A stretch of DNA of 64,000 nucleotides from Shimia_B sp038528385 (GCA_038528385.1 JBCBET010000006.1:62001-126000); one strand, 5' to 3'; shown: positions 49,455-58,509, counted from the first letter of the stretch. Made by a program: numbers and translations. The notes: generated by a model from the sequence alone, not told the origin.

Positions 49455-52400
49455 CTAGGGCTGCGACCAGACGAGCGCGACACCGGGGGCGGCGCTGGCC
49501 TGCATCGTTGCAGTGATGTCCGTGGACGTGGGTTCGGCGGCGCTGATCGCGCCGGTGGCGACGCCGCGGGCGATGAGCGCGGTGATCACGGCCCGGGCGC
49601 GCGCGAGGCCGAGCGGGGCGCCCGCCTCGTCCTCCTCCTCCGCCGCCGCCGGGGAGGCAGACCCCACCACCGCCACGCGCAACCCGGGGAGCGCCGCAAG
49701 GCAATGACCGACCACGCTCGCCAGCGGGTTCAACACGCGGGGCGCCGCCGCGGTGAGGCGGGACGTGCCCGACTGAAATATCTCCACCCGCTCCGACAGC
49801 ACCGCGCGGCCCTCGGCCTCGCAGAGGTCACGGGACGCCTCGAAGCCGACACTGGGAAGCCAGGCGCCGGCGACGAAACGCTCGTCCCGGCCAGCCAGCA
49901 GATTGCGACGCTGCGCCCCGGGCGCGGGCAAGGCGGTCTCCCGGAGCGTGACGTCCACGCCGAGCGCCTCCTCCAGCATCCCGGTGAGCAAAGGCGCCTC
50001 CACCCCGGGCTCCGGCGCGATCTCCAGCGCCACGATCCCACCCGGCCCGAAGCGCGCCTCGAGCGCGGCGATCTCCGGCAGCCAGGGGGCCAGAGCGCCG
50101 GGATCTACGGTCGACGCGTCCCCTATGCGACCCGTCCGGGCCGATCCCGTGATCGCGTCGAGCCCGAGCGCCGCGGCGATCTCGGCGGGTGAAAGCCCCG
50201 CCGGGAGTTTTCCGGTGAGGCTGGCCCCGGTGTCGGTCGCGTATCGAAGAACAAAGGCGGGCGGCGTCCCGTCATCGAGCACCGCCACGTCGAGGCGCGC
50301 CTCCTCCGCGTCCAATATCCGCCGAACCTCGTCGAGGTCCGCCGGGGTCAGCGCGCTGCCCGCGAGCGTGAGCGAGGTCGCCTGCCCCTCCGGCTCCGCG
50401 TCCCGCACGGTGAGCGTGCCGGTCTCGAGGCGGTCGAGCGCTGCGAGCCCCCGCCGCGCGCTTGCGGTGAAGTCATCGTCCACCGCCGCGATCTCCGCCA
50501 CCGTGATCCCGTCCCCGAACGCCTCGAGCCCGAGGTCATCGGGAGCGGTCCCGAAGGGCAGTTTCCCCACCAGCGCCAGCCCCGCCGCGTCCTTCCGCGC
50601 CGATAGCGCCATGGGCCTTCCGTCATCGGCAAAGACGACGTCGATCACCGGCGCAACCCCACGGGGCAGGCTGCCGAGCGCCGCGTTCACCGCCTCGAGC
50701 TCCGAGCGGGTCACGCTGCCCTCGATGCGGAGCTGGGCGGGTTCGCCCGCCTCCTCGCCATCGGCCACCACGAGGCGACCGCTGCGGAGCGCCGTGAGCG
50801 CGCGGAGGCCCGCCTGGGAGACGGCGATGAAATCAGGGGACTTGGCGTCCACTTCGGAAACGATCATGGCCTCCTCGAAGGCCGCGAGCCCGAGGGCCGC
50901 AGGCTCCGTGCCGAAGGGCATCTTGCCCAGAAGCGTGACCGTGTCGCCCGCTTTCTCGGCGGTGAAGCCCAGGGGCAGCCCGTCGTCGATCGGAGCCAGC
51001 TCGGTCCGCGCCTCGAACGCCTCGGGCAGCGCGTCGAGCAAGCGCAGCGCCGCGCGCAGACGGCTGCGGGTCCCCTCGCCCTCGAGCGTCAGCAGCGGCC
51101 CCTCCACGGTGAGGCGGCCCGTCTCGAGGAGCGCGAGCGCGGCGAGGCCCGCCTTGGCCGCCGCCTCGAAACCCGTGGGTCCCAGCGCGATCCCCGCGCG
51201 GGTCACCCCGGGCCCGAGATCGAGCGCCGCGTCCATCGGAAGCTTGCCGTTCGCCGTGGTGACCCCGGCTGCGCGCGCCGCCTCGAGCCGGAGCGGCCGA
51301 CCGTCGTCGAGGGGCGTGAGATCCACCTCCAACACTGCGGCCCCCTGGCCCAGGGTGGCGCGGAGCGTAGTCAGCAGGGCCTCCGCCTCGGAGGGCACGC
51401 CGACCTCCCCGCTGAGCGCAACCAGCGGGTCGGGCGCGTCGCGCACCGTCAGCCTGCCGCGCCGGGTCTGACGGAGCGCCGCGAGGCCCGCCCTGGCCCG
51501 TGCCATGAAGTCGGCGCTTTCGGCATCGATCTCGGCCACGGTGAGCCCGCCCGGGACGCGCGCGAGCCCGAGGGCGGCGGCGGTGGCGCCGAAGGGCACC
51601 TTGCCGGAGACCTCGACGCCGTCCTCCGCCTTCGTCGCCTCGAGCAGGATCGGGCGCCCGTCATCGGCGATGCCGAGCGCCGTGGTGATCTCGTAGCCTG
51701 CGGGCAGTGTCGCGAGGACCGCCGCGACGGCCCGGTGGCTCGCCCGCGTGCCGGTGCCCTCGAGCGTGCCCTGCCGCCCCTCGAGACGGAGCCGCCCCGC
51801 ATCCAGCGCCGCGAGCGCATCGATGGCCGCGGCGCCGGCCTCCCGCCAGGTTCCATCGGGGCTGTCGATCCGCGCGGTCACGAGGCCCCGGGCGCGGAGC
51901 GTCGCGCCCTCGCCCAGGAGCGCGGCCAGCCCCGCCGCGCCCATGGCGCGGGGGACCTTTCCCTGGGCGCGCACCTCCCCGCCCCGCCGGTAGTCGATGT
52001 CGAGGGCGAAGGGGCGCCCGTCATCCTCGAGCGTGATGCTCACCTCCGCCGTGAAGCCCGCGGGCAAGGTGTCGAGCGCCGCCTCCGCCGCCGCCTGCGC
52101 GGGGGGCAGCGGGGCGAGACCCCGGAGGCTCACCTGGGCCTCCACGATGCGAAGCTCCGCGTCCCTCAATGCACCCATCGCGGCAAGGGAGGCGGTGGCC
52201 GCCCCGACCCAGCCCGGCGGCGCTCCGAAGGCAAGCGTGAGGGCCGCCGCGCCCTCCCCGAGACCTGCGCGCAGCGCCTCGCGGGCTGCCTCCGTGGGCG
52301 TGTGCCCGGAGACGGCAGTCACCTCTCCCCCGGCGCGGGTCACCGCGAGCGTGTAGGGATCGGCTGTGGGCAGAAGGGTGGTTTCGTCCAGGACCGCGCG

Positions 52401-52685
52401 GGAGCCATCGACGCCAGCGAGACTGGCGAGCAGCGCCTCCCGCTCGGAGACGCTGTCGACGGTCCCGGAAAGGATAACGAGGCGGCCCCGGGCGCGCACC
52501 TCCGCGCCATGGATGGACGGGGCGAGCGCCGCTTTCGCGGAGGCCTCCACCGCGGCCTCCAGGCGCGGCCCGACACTTTGACCCGCCCAAAGCGCAAGCC
52601 CGGCAGTCCCGGCCAGAAGTAAAGCGCCTCCCAGAGCCCTTCGCACGCGTGAGAACCTCGACATCATAACAAACAGCCCGGCCAT
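49455..52685 (-). CDS. Large OmpA-family protein with BON domains and about six internal repeats
   Basis: A 1076-residue protein. The N-terminal membrane anchor or signal segment (about 17-36) leads to a BON-like module (VRARGRLVILSGTVDSVSER). About six repeats of 107-121 residues follow, each opening with a DDGxP motif near residues 220, 339, 458, 565, 686 and 802, followed by a GKxPFG-type strand. The C-terminus is an OmpA-like peptidoglycan-binding domain (about 950-1076; VEIFQSGTSRLTAAAPRVLN, LGLARARAVITALIARGV). The usual relatives are about 650 residues, so this copy looks expanded. The start could be 52667 or 52664 (MMSRF); none has a strong ribosome-binding site. Confidence 0.8.
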   Translation of the reverse strand: MAGLFVMMSRFSRVRRALGGALLLAGTAGLALWAGQSVGPRLEAAVEASAKAALAPSIHGAEVRARGRLVILSGTVDSVSEREALLASLAGVDGSRAVLDETTLLPTADPYTLAVTRAGGEVTAVSGHTPTEAAREALRAGLGEGAAALTLAFGAPPGWVGAATASLAAMGALRDAELRIVEAQVSLRGLAPLPPAQAAAEAALDTLPAGFTAEVSITLEDDGRPFALDIDYRRGGEVRAQGKVPRAMGAAGLAALLGEGATLRARGLVTARIDSPDGTWREAGAAAIDALAALDAGRLRLEGRQGTLEGTGTRASHRAVAAVLATLPAGYEITTALGIADDGRPILLEATKAEDGVEVSGKVPFGATAAALGLARVPGGLTVAEIDAESADFMARARAGLAALRQTRRGRLTVRDAPDPLVALSGEVGVPSEAEALLTTLRATLGQGAAVLEVDLTPLDDGRPLRLEAARAAGVTTANGKLPMDAALDLGPGVTRAGIALGPTGFEAAAKAGLAALALLETGRLTVEGPLLTLEGEGTRSRLRAALRLLDALPEAFEARTELAPIDDGLPLGFTAEKAGDTVTLLGKMPFGTEPAALGLAAFEEAMIVSEVDAKSPDFIAVSQAGLRALTALRSGRLVVADGEEAGEPAQLRIEGSVTRSELEAVNAALGSLPRGVAPVIDVVFADDGRPMALSARKDAAGLALVGKLPFGTAPDDLGLEAFGDGITVAEIAAVDDDFTASARRGLAALDRLETGTLTVRDAEPEGQATSLTLAGSALTPADLDEVRRILDAEEARLDVAVLDDGTPPAFVLRYATDTGASLTGKLPAGLSPAEIAAALGLDAITGSARTGRIGDASTVDPGALAPWLPEIAALEARFGPGGIVALEIAPEPGVEAPLLTGMLEEALGVDVTLRETALPAPGAQRRNLLAGRDERFVAGAWLPSVGFEASRDLCEAEGRAVLSERVEIFQSGTSRLTAAAPRVLNPLASVVGHCLAALPGLRVAVVGSASPAAAEEEDEAGAPLGLARARAVITALIARGVATGAISAAEPTSTDITATMQASAAPGVALVWSQP

Positions 52686-52769
52686 TCTCGCTGCCGCCGC
52701 GTCAATGCTGCAAGCTGCGCGCCAGATCGCTCGGCAAGATGTGGCTTTCGCGCACCGCCCCTCGGCGCG

Positions 52770-53627
52770 TCAGACCGCGGCCTTGAGGCTTTCGTCGAGG
52801 TAGATTTCGCGCAGCCGCCGCGCCACGCGGCCCGGCCGGCCCTGGCCCACCCGGTGCCCGTCGATTTCCACGACCGGCATCACGAAGTTCGAGGCGGACG
52901 TGACGAAGGCCTCGTCGGCGCCCTGCGCCTCCGCGATGGTGAAGGCGCGCTCCTCCACCTGCATCTGCGCCTCCCGGGCGAAGCGGAGCACCGCGGCGCG
53001 GGTGATGCCGTGCAGGATGTCGTTCGACAGGTGGCGGGTGATGATCGTGTTGCCTTTGACGATGTAGGCGTTGTTGGAGGTCCCTTCCGTCACCGCCCCG
53101 TCCTGCACCATCCAGGCATCGTCGGCGCCCGCGGCCTTGGCCATCATCTTGCCCATGGAGGGATAGAGGAGCTGCACGGTCTTGATATCGCGCCGGCCCC
53201 AGCGCTGATCCTCGATGGAAATGACGCTGATGCCCGTGTCGGCGACGGGCGACTTGGCGAGCCCGGGCTTGGCCTGGGTGAAGAGCACGACTGTCTGCGG
53301 CGTCTCCTCCGGCGGATAGGCGAAATCGCGGTCCGCGGCACCGCGGGTGACCTGCAGGTAGACGAGCCCCTCGTCGATCCCGTTCTGGCGCACGAGCTCC
53401 CGGTGGACCTCGAGAAGCGCGTCCTTCTGGAGCGGCATGGCCATGCCGAGCTCCGCCAGGGACCGCTCCAGCCGCACGGCGTGCCCGTCGAAATCGATCA
53501 GCTTGCCGCCGAGAACGGAGGTGACCTCGTAGACGCCGTCGGCGAAGAGAAAGCCGCGATCGAAGATCGAGACGGTCGCCTCCGCCTCCGGCAAGTATGC
53601 GCCGTTGACATAGACCGTGCGTGACAT
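52770..53627 (-). CDS. D-amino-acid transaminase (class IV aminotransferase)
   Basis: A 285-residue PLP enzyme of fold type IV. The start SRTVYVNGAYLPEAEATVSI with FDRGFLFADGVYEV and the PLP lysine in RRDIKTVQLLYP (about K149) identify it. VTEGTSNNAYIVKGNTI is the cofactor-phosphate loop, and HGITRAAVLRFA supports D-amino-acid transaminase over branched-chain enzymes. It interconverts D-alanine and D-glutamate via their oxo-acids. It lies downstream of dgcN-dgcA on the same strand, consistent with D-glutamate metabolism. Confidence 0.88.
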   Translation of the reverse strand: MSRTVYVNGAYLPEAEATVSIFDRGFLFADGVYEVTSVLGGKLIDFDGHAVRLERSLAELGMAMPLQKDALLEVHRELVRQNGIDEGLVYLQVTRGAADRDFAYPPEETPQTVVLFTQAKPGLAKSPVADTGISVISIEDQRWGRRDIKTVQLLYPSMGKMMAKAAGADDAWMVQDGAVTEGTSNNAYIVKGNTIITRHLSNDILHGITRAAVLRFAREAQMQVEERAFTIAEAQGADEAFVTSASNFVMPVVEIDGHRVGQGRPGRVARRLREIYLDESLKAAV

Positions 53628-53797
53628 GGGGCTCTTCCTCCTCGCGTGTGCGCCCTGTCTCGTGCGGGATTTCGCCCGCGGCCTCAAGTCCCCATGGCGT
53701 CGCGGCGGCGGGGCGGGCGCAAAAAGGCAGCGTGCAGCGCGATGTCGAACATGCGCCCGCATCTTAGGCGGCGCGCGGCGCGGCGGCGGCGGGATGC

Positions 53798-54760
53798 CTA
53801 GCCCCAGAGCTCCGGACGCGGGGGATGCACGCCCTCGGCGTCGTAGTGAAGCGCCGCCTCGCGATCCCGCGCCAGGAGGAGCGGGCCGTCCAGGTCCACG
53901 ACCGCCGAGCCCTGCGCCACGAGGAGCGCGGGCGCCATCGCCAGCGACGTGCCCACCATGCAGCCTACCATGATCTCGAACCCCGCCGCCTCCGCCGCCG
54001 CGCGGAGCGCGAGGGCCTCCGTGAGCCCGCCGGTCTTGTCGAGCTTGATGTTGACCATGTCGTAGCGCCCGACGAGGGCGGGAAGCGAGGCCCGGTCATG
54101 GCAGCTTTCATCGGCGCAGACGGGCACGGGCCGGTCCAACCCTTCGAGCGCGGCATCCTCGCCCGCGGGGAGCGGCTGCTCCACGAGGCGCACGCCGAGG
54201 CGCAGCAGATGCGGCGCGAGATCGGCGTAGAGCGCCGCACTCCACCCCTCGTTGGCATCCACGATGATCGCGGCCCCTGGCGCGCCGCGCCGCACGGCCT
54301 CGAGCCGGGGCATGTCGTCCTCGGTGCCGAGCTTGATCTTGAGTAGCGGGCGGTGCGCCTCCCGCCGCGCCGCCGCCTCCATCTCCTCCGGCGCGGCGAG
54401 GGAGAGGGTGTAGGCGGTCTCCACCGGCGCGAGCGCAGGGAGGCCCGCAAGCGCCACCGCGCCCCGGCCGGAGGTCTTCGCCTCCAGGTCCCAGAGCGCG
54501 CAATCGACGGCGTTGCGGGCGGCGCCGGCGGGCATCGCCTCCTGCAGGGCCGGGCGGGTGATGGCCGGAGGAAGCGCCGCGATTGCGTCGGCGACGCTCT
54601 CAAGTGTTTCGCCGTAGCGGGCGTAGGGTACGCACTCGCCCTGCCCCGTGACGCCGCCCCGGGTGATGCGGACGGTGACGACGTCGGCGGTCGTCTTCGA
54701 GCCGCGGGAGATCGTGAAGACCTGCGCGAGAGGGAAGCTCTCCGTCCGGACATCGATCAT
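53798..54760 (-). CDS. dgcA: N-acetyl-D-glutamate racemase DgcA (dipeptide-epimerase-like)
   Basis: A 320-residue enolase-superfamily enzyme. The first catalytic lysine is in PLLKIKLGTEDD, metal ligands are in IIVDANEGWS, LVEQPLP and VCADESCHD, and the second lysine in VNIKLDKTGGLTEALAL. GCMVGTSLAMAPAL closes the barrel. It resembles L-Ala-D/L-Glu epimerases, and members beside dgcN are named DgcA, racemising N-acetyl-D-Glu to N-acetyl-L-Glu. ATG 54760 is 58 bp from dgcN on the same strand. The dipeptide epimerase activity remains an alternative. Confidence 0.87.
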   Translation of the reverse strand: MIDVRTESFPLAQVFTISRGSKTTADVVTVRITRGGVTGQGECVPYARYGETLESVADAIAALPPAITRPALQEAMPAGAARNAVDCALWDLEAKTSGRGAVALAGLPALAPVETAYTLSLAAPEEMEAAARREAHRPLLKIKLGTEDDMPRLEAVRRGAPGAAIIVDANEGWSAALYADLAPHLLRLGVRLVEQPLPAGEDAALEGLDRPVPVCADESCHDRASLPALVGRYDMVNIKLDKTGGLTEALALRAAAEAAGFEIMVGCMVGTSLAMAPALLVAQGSAVVDLDGPLLLARDREAALHYDAEGVHPPRPELWG

Positions 54761-54818
54761 GGTCGTGTGTCTCGTTGGTCTGGCCCTGTGGGACCGCGGA
54801 TGGACGCGCGAACTTGGC

Positions 54819-55820
54819 TCACATCGCCTCCAGCGCGTCCACGAGCCGCCCGGCGCCGTGCCGGAAGGGATCGACCGTGGGCAGGCCCATGCGCCCTTCC
54901 ACGTCGCGGCAATAGGCCTCCGCCTCGGCCTCCGCCATGTGCTGCGTGTTGATGGAGATGCCCGCAACGCTGCATCCGGGATTGGCGACCCGCGCCAGCG
55001 GAAGCGCGGTGTCCCGGAGCGCCTCGAGGCTCGGCAATCCGTAGCCCGGCAGCCCGCGCATATGGGGCCGCGTGGGCTCGTGGCAGAGCACGAGCGCATC
55101 GGGCTGCCCGCCGTGGATGAGCGCCATGGTCACGCCCGAATAGGAGACGTGAAAGAGCGATCCCTGCCCCTCGATCAGGTCCCAGTGATCGGGCTCCGCG
55201 TCGGGCGTGAGCCATTCGATCGCCCCGGCCATGAAATCGGCGATCACCGCGTCGAGCGGCACGCCCCGCCCGGTGATGAGGATGCCGGTCTGGCCGGTGG
55301 GCGCGAAGGTGCTCTTCAGGCCCCGCGCGCGCATCTCCCGATCCACGGCGAGGCCGGTATACATCTTGCCCACCGAGCAATCCGTGCCCACCGCGAGCAT
55401 CCGCTTGCCCGCGCGTTTGACGCCGTTGGCGATGGGATAGTCCACCGACGGGATGCGCACGTCGTGGAGCGCGCGCCCCGCCGCCGCGGCGGCCGCAGTG
55501 AGGTCGGGTTCGTCCCGCAGGAGCGTGTGGAGCCCGGATGCCACGTCAAAGCCCGTCGCGATCGCCTCCACGATCACGTCCTTCCAGGCCGCCGAGATCA
55601 CGCCGCCCCGGTTGGCGACCCCGATGACGAGCGTCTTTGCGCCCGCCGCGCGCGCCTCCTCGAGCGTCATGTCGCGGAGCCCGACATCCGCCCGGCACCC
55701 GTCCATGCGAAACTGACCGAGCGCCTGATCGGGACGCCAGTCCTTGATGCCCTGCGCCACCTTGGCGGCGAGCTGATCGGGCGCGTCTCCGAGAAAGAGC
55801 AGGTAGGGCGTGGGAATCAT
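54819..55820 (-). CDS. dgcN: D-glutamate N-acetyltransferase DgcN (DUF1611)
   Basis: A 333-residue DUF1611 protein. The N-terminal Rossmann-like half starts IPTPYLLFLGDAPDQLAAKV. The C-terminal P-loop-like domain has VGTDCSVGKMYTGLA, FAPTGQTGILITGRGVPLDA, IEGQGSLFHVSYSGVTMALI and CHEPTRPHMRGLPGYGLPSL. Proteins of this family beside dgcA have been described as D-glutamate N-acetyltransferases. The pairing with dgcA and the transaminase supports that name. It is divergent from malyl-CoA lyase across 309 bp. Confidence 0.86.
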   Translation of the reverse strand: MIPTPYLLFLGDAPDQLAAKVAQGIKDWRPDQALGQFRMDGCRADVGLRDMTLEEARAAGAKTLVIGVANRGGVISAAWKDVIVEAIATGFDVASGLHTLLRDEPDLTAAAAAAGRALHDVRIPSVDYPIANGVKRAGKRMLAVGTDCSVGKMYTGLAVDREMRARGLKSTFAPTGQTGILITGRGVPLDAVIADFMAGAIEWLTPDAEPDHWDLIEGQGSLFHVSYSGVTMALIHGGQPDALVLCHEPTRPHMRGLPGYGLPSLEALRDTALPLARVANPGCSVAGISINTQHMAEAEAEAYCRDVEGRMGLPTVDPFRHGAGRLVDALEAM

Positions 55821-56129
55821 CGTAGGCTCCAGTCTTCGGGTGGAGCTTATGACGGCCCGCGGAATTCCGCGCGCCTTTTCCGGCACTTCGCCGTGGGAGC
55901 GCCGCTCGCGTCGGACGGCCGCGCGCTTCTGCGGCATTGCGGGTACGACCCTGCCCGGCGGGCGCCGCCGCGTCCGCGCGGTCGCAAGGAAGGACGCGCG
56001 GGTCGCCCGTGGCAGGACGCGACGTGGCCCTCGGGCGCTACGCCGCAATGCAGAAAGTACCTTGCAACGCTCTTCGCAAGATCATATCGCGCAAGGCAGC
56101 ACTGACGAAACGATCTTGCGAGGCCGCCC
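55821..56129. other. 309-bp divergent region between dgcN and malyl-CoA lyase
   Basis: It should hold both promoters. No gene is recognised. The right third (56060-56120) contains four CTTGC/GCAAG half-sites arranged as inverted repeats, described separately. The left part is plain GC-rich sequence. Confidence 0.5.
56061..56120. promoter_or_regulatory. Cluster of CTTGC/GCAAG inverted half-sites before mcl
   Basis: Half-sites are CTTGC (56061-56065), GCAAG (56076-56080), GCAAG (56091-56095) and CTTGC (56115-56119). CGCAAGATC (56075-56083) and GATCTTGCG (56112-56120) are a perfect 9-bp inverted repeat. They lie immediately upstream of the malyl-CoA lyase ATG. TTGCAA-type sites are used by acyl-CoA-responsive RamB/PccR-type regulators in Rhodobacteraceae, a possible but untested match. 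Confidence 0.5.
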
Positions 56130-57086
56130 ATGTCCTTCCGCCTGCAACCGGCACCGCCCGCCCGTCCGAACCGCTGCCAGCTCTTTGGTCCGGGCTCGCG
56201 CCCGGCGATCTTCGAAAAGATGGCCGGAAGCGCGGCAGACGTCATCAACCTCGACCTCGAGGACAGCGTGGCCCCGGACGACAAGGACGCGGCCCGCAAG
56301 AACGTCATAGCCGCCATCGGCGATATCGACTGGGGCGCCAAAACGCTCAGCGTCCGCATCAACAGCCTCGATTCGCCCTACTGGTATCGCGACGTCGTCG
56401 ACTTGCTCGAGCAGGCCTCCGAACGGCTCGACCGGATCATGATCCCCAAGGTCGGCAACGGCGCGGATATCTACGCCGTCGATGCGCTGGCAACCGCCGT
56501 GGAAGCCGCCAAGGGGCGCGGGAAGCGCGTGGCCTTCGAGGTCATCATCGAAAGCGCCGCGGGCATCGCCCATGTGGAGGAGATCGCCGCCGCCTCGCCC
56601 CGCCTCGAGGCCATGAGCCTCGGCGCCGCCGATTTCGCCGCCTCCATGGGCATGGCGACGACGGGCATCGGCGGCACGCAGGAATCCTACTACATGATCC
56701 GGGAGGGCCGGAAGCACTGGGCCGACCCCTGGCACTGGGCACAGGCGGCAATCGTGGCGGCGTGCCGGACCCACGGCGTCCTGCCGGTGGACGGCCCCTT
56801 CGGCGATTTCAGCGATGACGCGGGCTTCCGCGCCCAGGCGCTGCGGTCGGCCACGCTCGGCATGGTGGGCAAATGGGCGATCCACCCCACGCAGGTGGCG
56901 CTGGCCAACGAGGTCTTCACGCCCTCGGAGGCGGCCGTCACGGAAGCCAAGGAGATCCTCGCCGCCATGGAAGAGGCCAAGGCTTCCGGCGCGGGGGCGA
57001 CGGTCTACAAGGGCCGTCTGGTGGATATCGCCTCGATCAAGCAGGCGGAGGTGATCGTGAAACAGGCCGAGCTCATTGGCGCATAA
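56130..57086 (+). CDS. mcl1: L-malyl-CoA / beta-methylmalyl-CoA lyase
   Basis: A 318-residue CitE-like lyase. The opening FRLQPAPPARPNRCQLFGPG, the Asp-rich VINLDLEDSVAPDDKDAARK, the metal-ligand Glu in AFEVIIESAAG and Asp in LGAADFAASMG, and SATLGMVGKWAIHPTQVALA match Mcl1. The enzyme cleaves malyl-CoA and beta-methylmalyl-CoA to glyoxylate plus an acyl-CoA, in the ethylmalonyl-CoA pathway or in C1/C3 metabolism. The length equals Rhodobacter Mcl1. Two hairpins follow as a terminator. Confidence 0.95.
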   Translation: MSFRLQPAPPARPNRCQLFGPGSRPAIFEKMAGSAADVINLDLEDSVAPDDKDAARKNVIAAIGDIDWGAKTLSVRINSLDSPYWYRDVVDLLEQASERLDRIMIPKVGNGADIYAVDALATAVEAAKGRGKRVAFEVIIESAAGIAHVEEIAAASPRLEAMSLGAADFAASMGMATTGIGGTQESYYMIREGRKHWADPWHWAQAAIVAACRTHGVLPVDGPFGDFSDDAGFRAQALRSATLGMVGKWAIHPTQVALANEVFTPSEAAVTEAKEILAAMEEAKASGAGATVYKGRLVDIASIKQAEVIVKQAELIGA

Positions 57087-57109
57087 GGGCGCGCCGAGTG
57101 GGCGGTAAG

Positions 57110-57133
57110 AAGGATTTTCTTCGGAAAATCCTT
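57110..57133. terminator. UUCG-tetraloop hairpin after mcl1
   Basis: AAGGATTTTC and GAAAATCCTT form a perfect 10-bp stem closed by the loop TTCG, giving a C(UUCG)G tetraloop in RNA. It stands 24 bases after the mcl1 stop and precedes a second hairpin. Exceptional stability suggests 3'-end protection or a termination role. Confidence 0.8.
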
Positions 57134-57142
57134 CGCCCCTGC

Positions 57143-57172
57143 GCAGAATTTCCCGAAGAAAATTCTGCTTTT
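57143..57172 (+). terminator. Rho-independent terminator between mcl1 and lysA
   Basis: GCAGAATTT (57143-57151) pairs perfectly with AAATTCTGC (57160-57168) around an 8-base loop and is followed by TTTT. With the hairpin just upstream it ends the mcl1 transcript before lysA. Confidence 0.78.
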
Positions 57173-57203
57173 GCCCCACCCGGACCTGCGGTAGCGCTGC
57201 GCC

Positions 57204-58475
57204 ATGGATCACTTCATCTACCGCGACGGCGCGCTCCATGCCGAAGACGTGCCCGTCGCCGACATCGCAGCCCGGGTGGGCACGCCCTTCTACGTCTATT
57301 CGAGCGCCACGCTGCTGCGGCATTACCATCTCTTCAATGACGCGCTGAGCTGGTCGAAGGCCGGGCACCTCGTCTGCTTTGCCATGAAAAGCGCCTCGAA
57401 CCAGGCGATCCTGAAGCTCCTGGGCGATGCCGGCGCGGGCATGGATGTGGTCTCGGGCGGCGAATACGCCCGCGCCCGCGCCGCGGGCATCCCCGGTGCG
57501 CGGATCGTCTTCTCAGGCGTGGGCAAGACACGCGCCGAGATGCGCCAGGCGCTCGAGGGCGGCATCCGGCAGTTCAACGTCGAAAGCGAGCCCGAGATGG
57601 TCGCGCTCTCCGACGTGGCCGAGAGCCTCGGCCTGTCTGCGCCCATCACCATCCGCGTGAACCCGGACGTCGACGCCAAAACCAACGACAAGATCGCCAC
57701 CGGCCGCAAGGAGGACAAGTTCGGCATCCCCATCGCCCGCGCGCGCGCGGTCTATGCCGCCGCCGCCAAGCTTCCCGGCCTCAAGGTCATCGGGATCGAC
57801 GTCCATATCGGCTCCCAGCTCATCGAGCTCGCCCCCTTCCGCGCGGCCTACCGGAAGGTGGCGGACCTCACCGAGGTGCTGCGCGCGGATGGCCACGAGA
57901 TCACCCGCCTCGACCTCGGCGGGGGCCTCGGTATCCCCTATGCGCGCTCGAACGCCGCGCCGCCGGTCCCCCAGGAATACGGCCGGCTGATCGAGGAGGA
58001 GGTGGGTCATCTGGGATGCGAGATCGAGATCGAGCCCGGCCGCCTCATCTCCGGCAATGCCGGGCTCCTCGTGGCTGGCGTCCTCTACGTCAAGGAGGGC
58101 GAGGACCGCCGCTTTCTAATCCTCGATGCGGCCATGAACGATCTCATCCGTCCGGCGATGTACGGCGCGCATCACGACATCGTCCCCGTCATCGAGCCCG
58201 CCCCCGGCGCGGAGCCCGGCACCTACGACGTCGTGGGCCCGGTCTGCGAGTCGGGCGATACCTTCGCCAAGGCGCGCACCATGCCCCGCGTCGCACCCGG
58301 CGCGCTCGTGGCCTTCCGCTCCGCCGGGGCCTACGGCGCGGTGATGTCGAGCGAATACAACACCCGGCCCCTCATTCCGGAGGTCCTGGTGCAAGGGGAT
58401 CAATTAGCGGTTATTCGCCCGCGCCCCACCTTTGACGACATCATCAATCGCGATACCATCCCATCCTGGCTATGA
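57204..58475 (+). CDS. lysA: Diaminopimelate decarboxylase
   Basis: A 423-residue PLP fold-type III decarboxylase making L-lysine from meso-diaminopimelate. The PLP lysine is Lys62 in CFAMKSASNQ. IRVNPDVDAKTNDKIATGRK, VIGIDVHIGSQLIELAPF, LDLGGGLGIPY, and the substrate-binding VCESGDTFAKAR are all present. Full length. The stop is followed after 34 bp by the TIGR02302 gene, probably in the same unit. Confidence 0.97.
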   Translation: MDHFIYRDGALHAEDVPVADIAARVGTPFYVYSSATLLRHYHLFNDALSWSKAGHLVCFAMKSASNQAILKLLGDAGAGMDVVSGGEYARARAAGIPGARIVFSGVGKTRAEMRQALEGGIRQFNVESEPEMVALSDVAESLGLSAPITIRVNPDVDAKTNDKIATGRKEDKFGIPIARARAVYAAAAKLPGLKVIGIDVHIGSQLIELAPFRAAYRKVADLTEVLRADGHEITRLDLGGGLGIPYARSNAAPPVPQEYGRLIEEEVGHLGCEIEIEPGRLISGNAGLLVAGVLYVKEGEDRRFLILDAAMNDLIRPAMYGAHHDIVPVIEPAPGAEPGTYDVVGPVCESGDTFAKARTMPRVAPGALVAFRSAGAYGAVMSSEYNTRPLIPEVLVQGDQLAVIRPRPTFDDIINRDTIPSWL

Positions 58476-58509
58476 TGCCATTGCTCCGCGCCGGAGCGAG
58501 GAGCATGCG

